Shown here in pieces: positions 27,522 to 35,783 of a DNA stretch of 64,000 bases. The notes under the pieces were generated by a model that was not told the origin of the DNA, made no database searches, and saw nothing but the letters and a program-made list of their open reading frames with translations. This DNA comes from Natrinema salaciae (lineage in GTDB: Archaea; Halobacteriota; Halobacteria; Halobacteriales; Natrialbaceae): positions 368,835-432,834 of the forward strand of contig NZ_FOFD01000002.1 in assembly GCF_900110865.1 (NCBI RefSeq), read 5' to 3'. The first letter of the stretch is position 1. Each line of letters opens with the position of its first letter. Position numbers and translations under genes: made by a program.

Positions 27522-28529
27522 ATGACCGACACGACATCACCTATCGAAAGCACGTTCGAGATGCAGCGCCGATCGATCAAACAGAGCCAGCAGCTGGTCC
27601 AGCAGGGACTCGAGTTCCAGGAGAACGCCGCCGAGACGTTCCTGCACAACAGTATGGCGATGCAGCGAAGCGCCCAGCGCCAGGGAACCGAACTCGCCCG
27701 GCAGCTCTTCGACGCGCAGCTCGAGGCCCTCGAGTCGGCCATCGACGAGGACGCGTACGACATCCGGTCGACCATCGACGAGGGGTTCGAAGAGGGAACG
27801 GAACAGACACGGCAGCTGTTCAACGATGGATTCGAGCAGGGGACCGAGATGGTCCAGCAACTGCTGCACGCACAGTTCGACGCGCTCGAGTCGGCTCTGA
27901 ACGGAGACGGGGCGGACATCCGATCGACGGTCGATCAGCAGTTCGACGAGTTCGAGCGGAGTCAGGACGACGTCTGGGACGAGGTCGAGACGGAGTTCCT
28001 CCACGCAGTCGAGGATCTCACCGACCAGCAACGGCGGATGCTCGTGGAGTCGATCGACTCGGTCCTCGACGCACACCAGGAGACCGAACAGCAGACGGTC
28101 GAGGGAGTCCGTCGAGCCGAGGAAACCGTCGGCACCGTCCAGCGCCAGACCGAAGAGGTCGCCGAAACCATCCAGCAGGGGACTGAAGCCACCATGCGGA
28201 CGGCTCAGAACGACGCCGAATCGGTCGCCGAAACGACCCGAGAGAGCGCCGAGGCCACCATCGACGAAGCCGCCGAAACGACCGAGCACCTGGCGGTCGA
28301 TACGACCGACGCGATCGAAACCGCGTCCGAGCAGGAGACAAACGCTGCGGAGCAGAATCTGCAAGCCATCGATGGCGTCGGCCAGACCTACGCCGACCGG
28401 CTCGCCGAGGCGGGGATCGAAACCCTCGCGGACCTGGCCAGAACGGAAGCGACCACCGTCGCGGAGGCCGCAGAGATCACACAGGCCCGTGCAGCAGAGT
28501 GGATTCAAGCCGCTCAGTCCCACACGTAA
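27522..28529 (+). CDS. Long coiled-coil protein with C-terminal helix-hairpin-helix domain
   Basis: 335 residues, almost all predicted amphipathic helix rich in Gln, Glu and Thr (QQLVQQGLEFQENAAETFL; FDAQLEALESAIDE; FEQGTEMVQQLLHAQFDALESAL). Repeated AQ[FL][DE]ALES units suggest internal duplication. A Thr/Ala/Glu-rich spacer (about 200-280) leads to a helix-hairpin-helix (about 285-335: IDGVGQTYADRLAEAGIETLADLA). The first 200 residues resemble phasin-like granule-coating proteins in character, but this is weak. ATG at 27522 preferred to GTG at 27480. The upstream dyad suggests regulated expression. Confidence 0.75.
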   Translation: MTDTTSPIESTFEMQRRSIKQSQQLVQQGLEFQENAAETFLHNSMAMQRSAQRQGTELARQLFDAQLEALESAIDEDAYDIRSTIDEGFEEGTEQTRQLFNDGFEQGTEMVQQLLHAQFDALESALNGDGADIRSTVDQQFDEFERSQDDVWDEVETEFLHAVEDLTDQQRRMLVESIDSVLDAHQETEQQTVEGVRRAEETVGTVQRQTEEVAETIQQGTEATMRTAQNDAESVAETTRESAEATIDEAAETTEHLAVDTTDAIETASEQETNAAEQNLQAIDGVGQTYADRLAEAGIETLADLARTEATTVAEAAEITQARAAEWIQAAQSHT

Positions 28530-28654
28530 TCGAACGTCGGAGCGAAGCCGCGAGGCCCCGTGTGCCACCTCGAGCTAGACGCGTCGCTTTTAGTTGCTGC
28601 TTCCGAAACGGGAGTGTGGACGCGAATCAACGGTCTCGAGCGAACCCCTACGGG

Positions 28655-29257
28655 ATGGACGAGGAGTGTCGGAACTGTCCGGCGCTCTGTGAGACGCGCA
28701 CGCGGGTCGTTCACGGCTACGGCGACGTCGGCGCGGACTTCCTGTTCGTCGGCGAGCGGCCGACGACGCGCGCGGACGCGACCGGCGTCCCCTTCGCCGG
28801 CGAGGGCGGCAGTACGGGAGACGGCGGGCTGCGACGCATGCTCGAGCGGCTCGGGCTCTGTGCCGTCGACTCACCAGCCGACGAACCGGCACTCGAGAAC
28901 GCTTACCTGACGAATCTCACTCGCTGTCGCGACCCCGACCGGCGGCCGACCGACGAGGAGATCGGCAACTGCGAGCCGTATCTCAACGCCGAGATTCGGA
29001 TGATAAACCCCGAAATTCTCGTTCCTATCGGCGAGCGCGCGCTGACGGAACTCGGCACCGAGTACACGACGACCCCGGTCGAGGAGCTCGTGCTCCCCGA
29101 CGATCACGCGACGCGGATTCGTGGTCGCGGCTTCGAGCTCGTTCCCATGATCGATCCCCGGGAGCAGACCGACGAGCAGACGCAGGCGTGGCTCGAGGCA
29201 TTCGTGGAGCTGATGGCATCGGACTATCGGCAGACGAAGGGGCGTCGGGAGCGATAG
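28655..29257 (+). CDS. Uracil-DNA glycosylase superfamily protein (Fe-S type)
   Basis: 200 residues. Four cysteines in the family-4 pattern (Cys5, Cys8, Cys91, Cys106) could hold a 4Fe-4S cluster. The fold motifs FLFVGERP, GVPFAGEGG and TNLTRC are present. The canonical GEAPG is GERPT here, and the last motif is MIDPRE rather than HPS, so glycosylase activity is uncertain. Either a divergent UDG or a repurposed family member. Confidence 0.78.
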   Translation: MDEECRNCPALCETRTRVVHGYGDVGADFLFVGERPTTRADATGVPFAGEGGSTGDGGLRRMLERLGLCAVDSPADEPALENAYLTNLTRCRDPDRRPTDEEIGNCEPYLNAEIRMINPEILVPIGERALTELGTEYTTTPVEELVLPDDHATRIRGRGFELVPMIDPREQTDEQTQAWLEAFVELMASDYRQTKGRRER

Positions 29258-29282
29258 AACCGTCGAACGATCGAGTGAGCGG

Positions 29283-29504
29283 TCACCAGTAGGGGTTTTC
29301 GCGCCAGCGCCGCGAGCCGGCACCGAGGGCGGTCAGGCCGCCCACGACGAGAACCGTGACGACGAGGACGCCGATCGTCGGCGCGAGGAATCCGCTGTCG
29401 GGCGAGTCGATCAGGTAACCGTTGCTGAATCCGAAGACGCCGAGGACTGCGAGCGCGACGATCACGAGCGTCGCGAACAGTCCGGCGATCGTCCGTTCGT
29501 CCAT
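29283..29504 (-). CDS. Small two-helix membrane protein
   Basis: 73 residues: MDERTIAGLFATLVIVALAVLGVFGF forms helix 1 and FLAPTIGVLVVTVLVVGGLTAL helix 2, ending in RRWRENPYW. This type of small membrane protein is common in haloarchaea and has no known function. Confidence 0.68.
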   Translation of the reverse strand: MDERTIAGLFATLVIVALAVLGVFGFSNGYLIDSPDSGFLAPTIGVLVVTVLVVGGLTALGAGSRRWRENPYW

Positions 29505-29616
29505 ATCGGACCGGAGGTGCTACTCCATTATAATTCATCTTCATTTCGGATTCGGTCCCGGACGGTCGGTTCCCGGAAGCGCCGCGTTCAAGGCCCGCGC
29601 GCTCGGAGTATGAGCC

Positions 29617-30357
29617 ATGATCGTCGTCGTTCCGGTCGACCCGCCGCGGGAAGGGCTCGTGCTATCGTCGCTCGTCGACCAGTCGCCCCTGACCGACGCC
29701 GAGGCGGTGTCGGTCTACGAGGCCGCCGTCGCCGACGTCCTGTGGGCGGTCTCCCGGAGCGGCGGCGACCTCCTGGTCAACTACCGCGACGAGGAAACCC
29801 TCCCGGAGGCGTACGCGGACGGCGATCCCGAAGCCGAAACCCGTGCGCTCGCCCTCGACGCGCTCGGCGACGACGCGGCCGTTCGATTCGAACGGCAGGT
29901 CGGCTCGAGCCGAGCCGCACGGATCGGGAACACCGTCACACACCTGCTCGATCGCGAAGACGCCCAGAGCGTCGGCGTGCTCGAGCCGACGGCACCGCTG
30001 GTCGCCCGGACGGAGATCGACGGCGCGGCGATGTCGCTGCGCCGTCACGACGTCGTGCTGGGGCCGTCCGACGAGGGACGGGTGTACTTCGCGGGCTTTT
30101 CCGACCCGATCGACTTCACCGACGCGTACGCGACGCCCGAACTGTCGACGCTGGCGCGGCGGGCGAGCGACGAGGGTCTCGGCGTCGGTTTCGCACCGAT
30201 GCTCCCGACCGTCGCGACGCCGGCCGGGTTCCGAGCGACCGTCGCCGGTCTCGAGGCCAGGCGCGCAGCCGGGCGGCCGGGTGCCGAGGCGACGGCCGCG
30301 CTCGTGGGCGAACTCGGGATCACCGTGGGCGACGATGGGCGACTCGAGCGCGAATAG
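29617..30357 (+). CDS. Glycosyltransferase-like protein (DUF2064 type)
   Basis: 246 residues. The start MIVVVPVDPPREGLVLSSLVDQSPL resembles the nucleotide-binding N-terminus of DUF2064/TIGR04282 GT-A-like proteins. VYEAAVADVLWAV and VGVLEPTAPLVART also fit. Possibly a nucleotidyl- or glycosyltransferase; the acceptor is unknown. Assignment is moderate. Confidence 0.6.
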   Translation: MIVVVPVDPPREGLVLSSLVDQSPLTDAEAVSVYEAAVADVLWAVSRSGGDLLVNYRDEETLPEAYADGDPEAETRALALDALGDDAAVRFERQVGSSRAARIGNTVTHLLDREDAQSVGVLEPTAPLVARTEIDGAAMSLRRHDVVLGPSDEGRVYFAGFSDPIDFTDAYATPELSTLARRASDEGLGVGFAPMLPTVATPAGFRATVAGLEARRAAGRPGAEATAALVGELGITVGDDGRLERE

Positions 30358-30398
30358 ACCGACAACCCTTTTTGAGCGTGCGGAGAACGCAGTAGTGA

Positions 30399-30482
30399 GG
30401 TGGGGTGGCAGAGCGGCCTAACGCGCCTGCCTTGAGAGCAGGTGGCTGTCAAGCCTCATGGGTTCAAATCCCATCCCCACCG
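30399..30482 (+). tRNA. tRNA-Ser (anticodon UGA)
   Basis: The acceptor stem ggtggggg-type pairing (30399-30405 with 30475-30481) is perfect, with discriminator G at 30482. The anticodon stem cctgc/gcagg encloses loop cttgaga (anticodon TGA). The long variable arm (ggct...aagcc) marks a class II tRNA, and the T arm is atggg-ttcaaat-cccat. No CCA is encoded and no intron is seen. Confidence 0.95.
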
Positions 30483-30680
30483 TTTCTGCCACGAGCGATG
30501 CGCAAAGAGCAACGCGTAGGACGAGAGTGCGAATTGCGGACTGCGTATCTACTGCTGCCCCTCGATGGAGTGCTCGAATTCGCGGCCGAAAGGTATTCTG
30601 GCGGTCTCGGGGGACCGACCGTTTTCGGTCGAATCGGTGAATCCGAGACGGCGCGCTCGCGGGGAGGACTCGCCAACGCC

Positions 30681-31433
30681 TCAGCGCCGATTGTGGCCGC
30701 GGTACGCGAGTAGCGCCGCACCGACGAGCACCGCGAGGACGGCGATCCCAGCGCCGAACCCGGGGATGCTCGTGCCGTCGGCCGCCGTCTCATCGGGTTC
30801 GAACGTCGCTTCGAACCCCTCGAATGCCGTCCCGCCGTTCCACGTCGCGGCGGTGCGCGTTCGGTCGGTCGGCTCCGGCGTCACCGTCGTCAGTTCGTAC
30901 CCGTCGGGACCGGTAATACGGACGGTGCGGTCCGTGGCGAATTCGCTATCGAAGGGCTCTCGGACCACGAGCCGATCACCCGTCCGGGCAGCGAGCCCGT
31001 CCCACGTCACCGAGAGCGTGACGATCCCGGTGTCCTCTCGCTCGGTGAACGAAATGGCAGCCCCGCGGACCTGCATCGCCCGTCCGGTGTCGTTCGCAGC
31101 CCCGCTCGCGATAGCCCGCATCCGCGCGGCGAATTGCTCCGTCCGTCGCTCGTGTGCCGTCGCGTTCGCGCGGAGGGACTGGAAGGCCTGCCGTTCGCTG
31201 TCGGTGGTGAGATCGAACGTGACCGTGAGCGCCACCTGCGCCGAGCCGTTTACGTCGAGTTCCACAACGAACGCCGGTTCGGCTGGCACCGGGTCCGACA
31301 TCTGACTCGTTGCTGCTCTCGCTTCCGTCGCTGCAGCGACCGGTGCGGTCACGAGTAGTGCGATCGCGACGAGTACGTACGCGACGCGAACTCGCCGTCG
31401 TCTCGGTCGTCTCTGGATCTCATCGTCAGTCAT
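30681..31433 (-). CDS. Secreted surface protein with PGF-CTERM-type anchor (DUF7345-like domain)
   Basis: 250 residues. N-terminal signal (VAYVLVAIALLVTAPVAAA), a beta-rich extracytoplasmic domain (about 45-210) with several N-x-T/S sequons, then SIPGFGAGIAVLAVLVGAALLAY followed by RGHNRR: the PGF motif, hydrophobic helix and basic tail recognised by archaeosortase. The extracytoplasmic domain is clearly homologous to that of the gene at 33196 (shared VD.NGSA, RMR...AN.TGR.M, TW....RT patterns). Confidence 0.82.
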   Translation of the reverse strand: MTDDEIQRRPRRRRVRVAYVLVAIALLVTAPVAAATEARAATSQMSDPVPAEPAFVVELDVNGSAQVALTVTFDLTTDSERQAFQSLRANATAHERRTEQFAARMRAIASGAANDTGRAMQVRGAAISFTEREDTGIVTLSVTWDGLAARTGDRLVVREPFDSEFATDRTVRITGPDGYELTTVTPEPTDRTRTAATWNGGTAFEGFEATFEPDETAADGTSIPGFGAGIAVLAVLVGAALLAYRGHNRR

Positions 31434-31515
31434 ACTTGTGAATCATGTGTCTCGAGTTCTGTCGGCGAATCATCGTCGTTCGCATCGGAGCATCGTACCC
31501 GGCCAAAACACCGGC

Positions 31516-33000
31516 TCAGGTGTCTTCGACCTCGGATTCGGTCTCCGTCTCGTCGTCATCGTCCGGCTCTTCGTCTCCGTCGTCGACGGATTCGGTCTCC
31601 GTCTCGTCGTCATCGTCCGGCTCTTCGTCTCCATCGTCGACGGGTTCAGTCTCGTCCTCGCTCTCGTGTGCGTCCTCGGTCAGCGTGAGCGAGCCGTCCC
31701 GGACCTCGTATTCGAGTTCGGCCTCGAACTCGCCTTTGCGGACGTCCAGCTCGAGTTCGTCGGTCTCGCGCACGTCGAAGATGAACGTCACCGTTCCGTC
31801 CGCGTTCGTCGTTCCGACCACTCGGTCGTTCGCGGAGACCGTCGCGTTGGCGACGGCCGATCCATCGTAGTTGACGACCGCCGTCGCGGTTTCTCCTTCG
31901 AGCGTCGTCTCGACGCTTAGATTCCGGATGGCGTCCGCATCGTCTCGCTTATCTTCACGTTCGTCGTCCTCTCGATCGTCTTCACGCTCGTCGTCCGCTT
32001 CGTCTTCACGTTCGTCCTCTCGATCGTCTTCACGTTCGTCGTCCGCTTCGTCTTCGGCCTCGATCTCCTCTTCGAGTTTGTACACCTCACCCGTCGAACC
32101 GTCGATCCGGACCTCGGCCTCGCCCGTCTGGCCGGCAGCGTTCCGGAGCGCGAACTCGAACTCGTAGGCACCCTCGTCCTCCTTCACGCTCGATTCGCTG
32201 TGCTCCCAAGTGCCGTTTTCGGGCGTCGAAAGCGCCGCCTGCGCCGTCTCGAGGGCAGCGGACTGGCTCACCGTGATGGACCGATCACCATCGCGCGTGC
32301 GTTCGACCTCGCGCGACCGTTCGCCGTCTTCGCTCGCTACTTCGATGGAGAGTCCGCCGGCGGTCTCGAGTTCGATTTCGCCCCGTGACTCACCGGTGAA
32401 CCGCTCGAGCAGCGCTGTGGTACCGCTTCCGCTGACGCTACTCAGGTCGTTCACTGCCTCGTCGAGTGCGGACTGATTGACGCCGGCCGCCTGGAGTTCG
32501 AGTGCGGAGACGTTCGCGGCCCGCCGTTGGAGCTGTTCGTTGCTGTCGGCTACGTTCGCCGCCCGGGCGTTCAAGGTCGCGAGCCGCTGGGCGTACTCGG
32601 ATCTGCTGATATCGCCCGCCTCGTACTCTTCGGTGGCTTCGTCGTACTCCTCACGGATGTCCTCGGCGCGCTCGCGCAGCGTTTCCGCGCGCTCGGCGAC
32701 GGCCTCGACCCGTTCCTCCTCGCTGTCACTCTCGATGGACACCTCGAACGCGGTGTTCTCGAAGTCCGTCCGTACCTCGTCGCTCGACACGTCGATGACT
32801 GTCGAAAGCTGTTGGCCGACCGTGACGTTCACGTTCGAGCCCGAGCCGGATTGCGTCCCGTTCTCCTGTACCACCATTCCAGCTGCCTGCCCCGAACCCA
32901 CGCTCGAGGCCGTCCCGGTGTCGACCGCGACCGCCGGCGGGACGGTCATCCCGACGACGAGCACTGCGAACAGTAGGGAACCGATCGTGATTCGTTTCAT
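31516..33000 (-). CDS. Secreted coiled-coil/PepSY protein with acidic tail
   Basis: 494 residues. Signal peptide (about 1-25), a helical coiled-coil domain (about 75-180: ERVEAVAERAETLRERAEDI), a PepSY-like domain (about 245-320: SAALETAQAALSTPENGTWE, EVRIDGSTGEVYKLEEEIE), a highly charged Asp/Glu/Arg/Lys repeat (about 322-365), an Ig-like strand region, and an acidic C-terminal repeat with two copies of SVDDGDEEPDDDDETETES. Expected on the cell surface. ATG at 32998-33000 preferred to GTG at 33012. It sits between the two homologous surface-protein genes. Confidence 0.8.
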   Translation of the reverse strand: MKRITIGSLLFAVLVVGMTVPPAVAVDTGTASSVGSGQAAGMVVQENGTQSGSGSNVNVTVGQQLSTVIDVSSDEVRTDFENTAFEVSIESDSEEERVEAVAERAETLRERAEDIREEYDEATEEYEAGDISRSEYAQRLATLNARAANVADSNEQLQRRAANVSALELQAAGVNQSALDEAVNDLSSVSGSGTTALLERFTGESRGEIELETAGGLSIEVASEDGERSREVERTRDGDRSITVSQSAALETAQAALSTPENGTWEHSESSVKEDEGAYEFEFALRNAAGQTGEAEVRIDGSTGEVYKLEEEIEAEDEADDEREDDREDEREDEADDEREDDREDDEREDKRDDADAIRNLSVETTLEGETATAVVNYDGSAVANATVSANDRVVGTTNADGTVTFIFDVRETDELELDVRKGEFEAELEYEVRDGSLTLTEDAHESEDETEPVDDGDEEPDDDDETETESVDDGDEEPDDDDETETESEVEDT

Positions 33001-33160
33001 CGTAGGAGACACTCACGACAGATCCTATGATAAATCAGAGAGACGTTCGGAGTGGTTTGCAGCGGTTTGCACCGTCATTTGTAGCCGTTTGCACTCGTTT
33101 TCACGTTCCCGTCGTTGCCCACACCGTGGAATTCCGATACGCGGGTTGGTGTGGCCGTCG

Positions 33161-33170
33161 AACTTATACG
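33161..33170 (+). promoter_or_regulatory. TATA-like box of the membrane-anchored regulator
   Basis: aacttatacg is centred about 30 bases before the ATG at 33196. A purine-rich ggggggtgag directly before the ATG could also act as a ribosome-binding site. Confidence 0.5.
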
Positions 33171-33195
33171 AATCTCGTTTAAACAGGGGGGTGAG

Positions 33196-34293
33196 ATGGA
33201 TCGTTTGCTGGAGTCTCGTCCGAGAAGACACGTCGTAGTCGGCGTCGTTATTCTCTTGCTCGGAGGGATGATCCTGCCCGTGGGAACCGCCGGCGGTGTG
33301 ACGCGCCAGACCGAGCCCGAAGCGGACAACACCGTCACCCGGATCGACGTGGACGCTAACGGGTCTGCACGGTGGACGATTCAGGTTCGAACGCGGCTCG
33401 ACACCGACGAGCGCGTCGAAGAGTACGAGGCGTTCCAGACACGTTTCCGGAACGATACGTCGCGGTATCTCGACCCCTTCCGGGACCGAATGCGCGGGGT
33501 CGTCTCTAACGGGGCGAACGTGACCGGCCGAGAGATGCGCGCGACGAATTTCACCGCCTCCACCAGCGTTCAGGAGGTCCCGCGCCGCTGGGGGGTAGTC
33601 ACCTACCGATTTACCTGGACGAACTTCGGAACCCGAACGGACGGGGAAATCGCCGTTGGCGACGTCTTTCAGGACGGATTTTTCATCTCGTCCGACGATA
33701 CGCTCACGATCGAAGCACCCGCGGAGTACGAGATCAGTCGAATAGAGCCCGCGCCGGACAGTCGGAACGAGCGAGCGGTAACGTGGGTCGGCAGAGCGGA
33801 CTTTTCGAACGAACACCCGCAGGTTGTCTTCGCCCCAGCGGGGGCAACCGCCGGGACACAGTCGTCTTCCTCCTGGATACCGTTCCTCTTCGGCCAGAAG
33901 TGGCCCGGGTTCGTGGTTGGCGTGGTCGTTTCGTTCGGGATCGTCACCATCGCGTACACGGTGTACCGACGGCGGGATGATTCCGCCGAGACCCACCAGC
34001 CGCCGACGGCTGTCCCCGAGGAACCGTCGAATGCGACCACAGGTCCGGCGACGGGCCCGATACCCCAATCCGACAACTCGCAGGCGGAGGAGCAAGTCAT
34101 GACGGACGAGGAACGCGTTCTCGCCCTCCTCGAGGACAACGGCGGTCGAATGCGTCAGGCGACGATCGACGACGAGTTCGACTGGTCCGCCTCGAAAACG
34201 TCGCGTGTCATCGGGAAGCTGGTCGACGACGGATCGGTCGAGAAACGCAGGATCGGTCGGGAAAACCTGATCGATCTCGTGGACGACGAGTGA
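33196..34293 (+). CDS. Membrane-tethered winged-helix protein with surface sensor domain
   Basis: 365 residues. Signal or helix 1 (about 12-34); an extracytoplasmic domain (about 40-225) homologous to that of the gene at 30681; a second membrane helix (about 237-258: WPGFVVGVVVSFGIVTIAYTV); a Pro/Thr linker; and a cytoplasmic winged helix (about 300-365: DEERVLALLEDNGGRMRQATIDDEFDWSASKTSRVIGKL). The layout is that of a one-component sensor reading the cell surface and acting on DNA. The target is unknown. Confidence 0.84.
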   Translation: MDRLLESRPRRHVVVGVVILLLGGMILPVGTAGGVTRQTEPEADNTVTRIDVDANGSARWTIQVRTRLDTDERVEEYEAFQTRFRNDTSRYLDPFRDRMRGVVSNGANVTGREMRATNFTASTSVQEVPRRWGVVTYRFTWTNFGTRTDGEIAVGDVFQDGFFISSDDTLTIEAPAEYEISRIEPAPDSRNERAVTWVGRADFSNEHPQVVFAPAGATAGTQSSSSWIPFLFGQKWPGFVVGVVVSFGIVTIAYTVYRRRDDSAETHQPPTAVPEEPSNATTGPATGPIPQSDNSQAEEQVMTDEERVLALLEDNGGRMRQATIDDEFDWSASKTSRVIGKLVDDGSVEKRRIGRENLIDLVDDE

Positions 34294-34691
34294 CGATCCC
34301 CGGGCCTGTCCTCTCATCACGATCGGAGCACCGGAGGGAGTAGTCGACGCTCCGCCGACGTCACATTCGGTCCGACACTGACGGGATCACGTAAAAGACC
34401 GCGCAGTTCATCAGACGGTCGTATACAGCAGAAACCGCACTACTGGAACGAGTAGCAGTACCAGCTCCGTCAGTATCGGTCGCTCTCGCAGGGCAGCCGC
34501 GATCGCGCGGAGGCCGACGACGAGGCACCAGAACGGACGCTTGCTCCACGCACCGACAGCGGTGACCGATTCCGCGCGCCGGAGTCGTTCGATCCGACCA
34601 TCTCTGGCTACCCGGCGCTCACGGCAGTCGCTCGAGACAGTATTACACGCGAAAAATATGGGTTCGATATTCGGTAGGCGCGAGGCGACGA
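34294..34691. other. Intergenic stretch, no gene seen
   Basis: 398 bases between the membrane-tethered regulator and the convergent lyase gene. Frames are short with non-coding composition. An AT-richer segment (cgcgaaaaatatgggttcg, about 34649) is the only notable feature. Confidence 0.4.
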
Positions 34692-35735
34692 TTAGCGGTA
34701 GGAGAGCTCGAGGTCGCGCGCTCGATCGAGCAACTCGGCGTCGTAGTAGTCTTCGGTCTGTGCGGGTCGGACGTCGTCGATCGCGCGGACCTGCTGGACG
34801 GTGTTCCGGAAGTTCTTGAAGGTGGCCTCGTCGACCATCTGGCCGTCGATGGTGACCGCGCCGGTCCCCTCGCGCTTGGCCTCGTTGAAGCGCTCGATCT
34901 TGTGGACGTCGCGCTCGAGTTCGGCGGGCGTGGGCATGTGGACGGTGTTGGCCTGGACGGTCTGCTTGGGGTACAGCGACCAGGAGCCGTCCAGTCCGAG
35001 GCGGGCCTCGTGCTCGACCTGGTCGGCGTACTCGTCGGCGTTGTAGTAGGTCAGCCCGGCGCGTTCCTTGAACAGGTCGTCGAAGGGGCCGCCGATCGAG
35101 AGCAGGCCGCCGGCGCTGGCTTCGTTCGAGAGGGCCTCGAGGAGGCCGTCCCAGCGGGGCATGCCGTCACCGAGGTCGCGGCCGCCGAGTTCGGCGGCGT
35201 AGTCGACGGGGCCGAAGACCAGCGCGGTGAGTCGGGAGTCCTCGCCGAATTTGGCGATTTCGCGCAGGTCGGAGCGGGCACGGCCGGTTTCGATGATGAT
35301 CGAGAGGCCGATGGAGCCGTCGTCGTAGCCGTGTTCGGCCTCGGCCTCGGCGACGACTTCGGCGGCGCGTTTCACGTCCTCGAGGCGGCCGACCTTGGGG
35401 ACGACGACGCCGTCGATCTCGCCACCGATCTCGCCGACGAGGCGGTCGATCTGGTCGCGGCCCTTCTCGCAGTACTCCTCGTCCTCGTAGCTCCACTCGA
35501 CGCGGGGCCAGATCTCGCCGGGGAAGTCGTACTGTGGGACCTTCTCGATGGTGTTCTCGAGCCCTTCGGCTTTCATGTCCGGTGCCGTCCCGTCTTCCAT
35601 GTCGGGGACGAGCCAGTCGGGGGCCTGGAATCCCTCCGCCTCGAGGGCGGAGGTGAGATACTTCGCCGAGTCGTCTTTCGGAACGGCGGCCGGTGCGGTC
35701 TGGAACGTACGGCAGAGTCGGATGTCGTCAGTCAT
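34692..35735 (-). CDS. CitE-like malyl-CoA / beta-methylmalyl-CoA lyase
   Basis: 347 residues of the HpcH/HpaI-CitE TIM-barrel family. Metal-binding segments SIIIETGRA and VFGPVDYAAELG are present, as is VPDMEDG near the N-terminus. In the methylaspartate cycle this enzyme cleaves beta-methylmalyl-CoA to glyoxylate and propionyl-CoA. It is last in the operon, 48 bases after the mesaconyl-CoA hydratase gene. Assignment rests on family plus context. Confidence 0.88.
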   Translation of the reverse strand: MTDDIRLCRTFQTAPAAVPKDDSAKYLTSALEAEGFQAPDWLVPDMEDGTAPDMKAEGLENTIEKVPQYDFPGEIWPRVEWSYEDEEYCEKGRDQIDRLVGEIGGEIDGVVVPKVGRLEDVKRAAEVVAEAEAEHGYDDGSIGLSIIIETGRARSDLREIAKFGEDSRLTALVFGPVDYAAELGGRDLGDGMPRWDGLLEALSNEASAGGLLSIGGPFDDLFKERAGLTYYNADEYADQVEHEARLGLDGSWSLYPKQTVQANTVHMPTPAELERDVHKIERFNEAKREGTGAVTIDGQMVDEATFKNFRNTVQQVRAIDDVRPAQTEDYYDAELLDRARDLELSYR

Positions 35736-35783
35736 GTGTCTGAGTTCGGAATTGTCTGCTGTCGAGTATGATGTTCGATCGTG

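Noticed and set aside
34361-34549. Minus-strand 62-codon frame in the gap after the tethered regulator
   Set aside because: Arg/Ser/Pro-rich, no similarity and no promoter.
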